The position numbers and the translations under genes were made by a program. This document shows positions 63,934 to 64,000 of a stretch of 64,000 bases of DNA, piece by piece. The notes under the pieces were generated by a model. The model searched no databases, was not told where the DNA came from, and worked only from the letters and a program-made list of their open reading frames with translations. Numbering within the stretch: the first letter of the stretch is position 1; each line of letters starts with the position of its first letter. This stretch comes from Sinorhizobium numidicum (GTDB taxonomy: Bacteria; Pseudomonadota; Alphaproteobacteria; Rhizobiales; Rhizobiaceae), in NCBI RefSeq assembly GCF_029892045.1, contig NZ_CP120367.1, forward strand, positions 2,108,001 through 2,172,000, read 5' to 3'.

Positions 63934-64000
63934 GATCGCCCAACCTCTCGATTTCTCTGGCTATGCCATAGCCGCGACGCGCGGCTTTGACCAGTGGCAC

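Overview
The window looks like a piece of a Sinorhizobium/Ensifer genome (Rhizobiales, Alphaproteobacteria), quite possibly a secondary replicon of the pSymB kind. The grounds are the high-GC codon use, protein families typical of rhizobia (HWE kinase, DUF1488, an F-type ATPase zeta/DUF1476 homologue, Ku with a three-domain LigD, inositol/rhizopine-type sugar uptake) and two families of Rhizobium-type palindromic intergenic repeats. The replicon assignment is inference from family content and order; no rRNA, tRNA, replication origin or CRISPR array was recognised.

Layout. 1-7.3 kb: the 3' part of a sensor kinase, a peroxiredoxin-like protein, a complete iron-siderophore ABC importer and a convergent methyltransferase. 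7.5-14.6 kb: a permuted ATP-grasp-like enzyme coupled to a small ORF, then a TetR regulator divergent from an RND efflux pump and its adaptor, with two 16-bp operator palindromes between them. 14.7-17.6 kb: a cyclic-nucleotide-gated patatin and a response regulator.

17.6-33.2 kb is a poorly conserved accessory stretch. It holds a frameshifted HWE kinase, a CIRCE-controlled groESL operon whose groES is broken while groEL is intact, many very small genes (several as two diverged copies), a shattered transglutaminase-like gene, a Cys-repeat secreted protein broken by one frameshift, NhaA, an SLC13/TrkA-C permease and a DUF1476 protein. 33.4-37.0 kb is one large FecR-TPR-beta-barrel protein.

37.4-45.2 kb is a tripartite tricarboxylate transporter (tctCBA) with CrcB, a damaged universal stress protein, and a divergent binding protein/TctD/TctE sensory set. 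45.3-51.2 kb is a sugar ABC importer with a sugar-isomerase-like protein and a beta-hydroxyacid dehydrogenase, with similar palindromes in front of two of the units. 51.3-57.3 kb combines exonuclease III with a DNA end-joining cluster: ligD, ku, a BRCT-like/TPR protein and a small hydrolase. 57.4-64 kb holds (S)-ureidoglycine aminohydrolase, a DctA carrier with a divergent LysR regulator, an RTX-repeat protein and an IclR regulator.

The best candidates for new biology are the paired small-protein modules of the accessory stretch, the ATP-grasp/small-ORF couple, the FecR-TPR-barrel fusion and the BRCT-like/TPR protein in the end-joining operon. Many apparent frameshifts lie between 17.9 and 31 kb; decay and assembly error cannot be told apart from the sequence alone.
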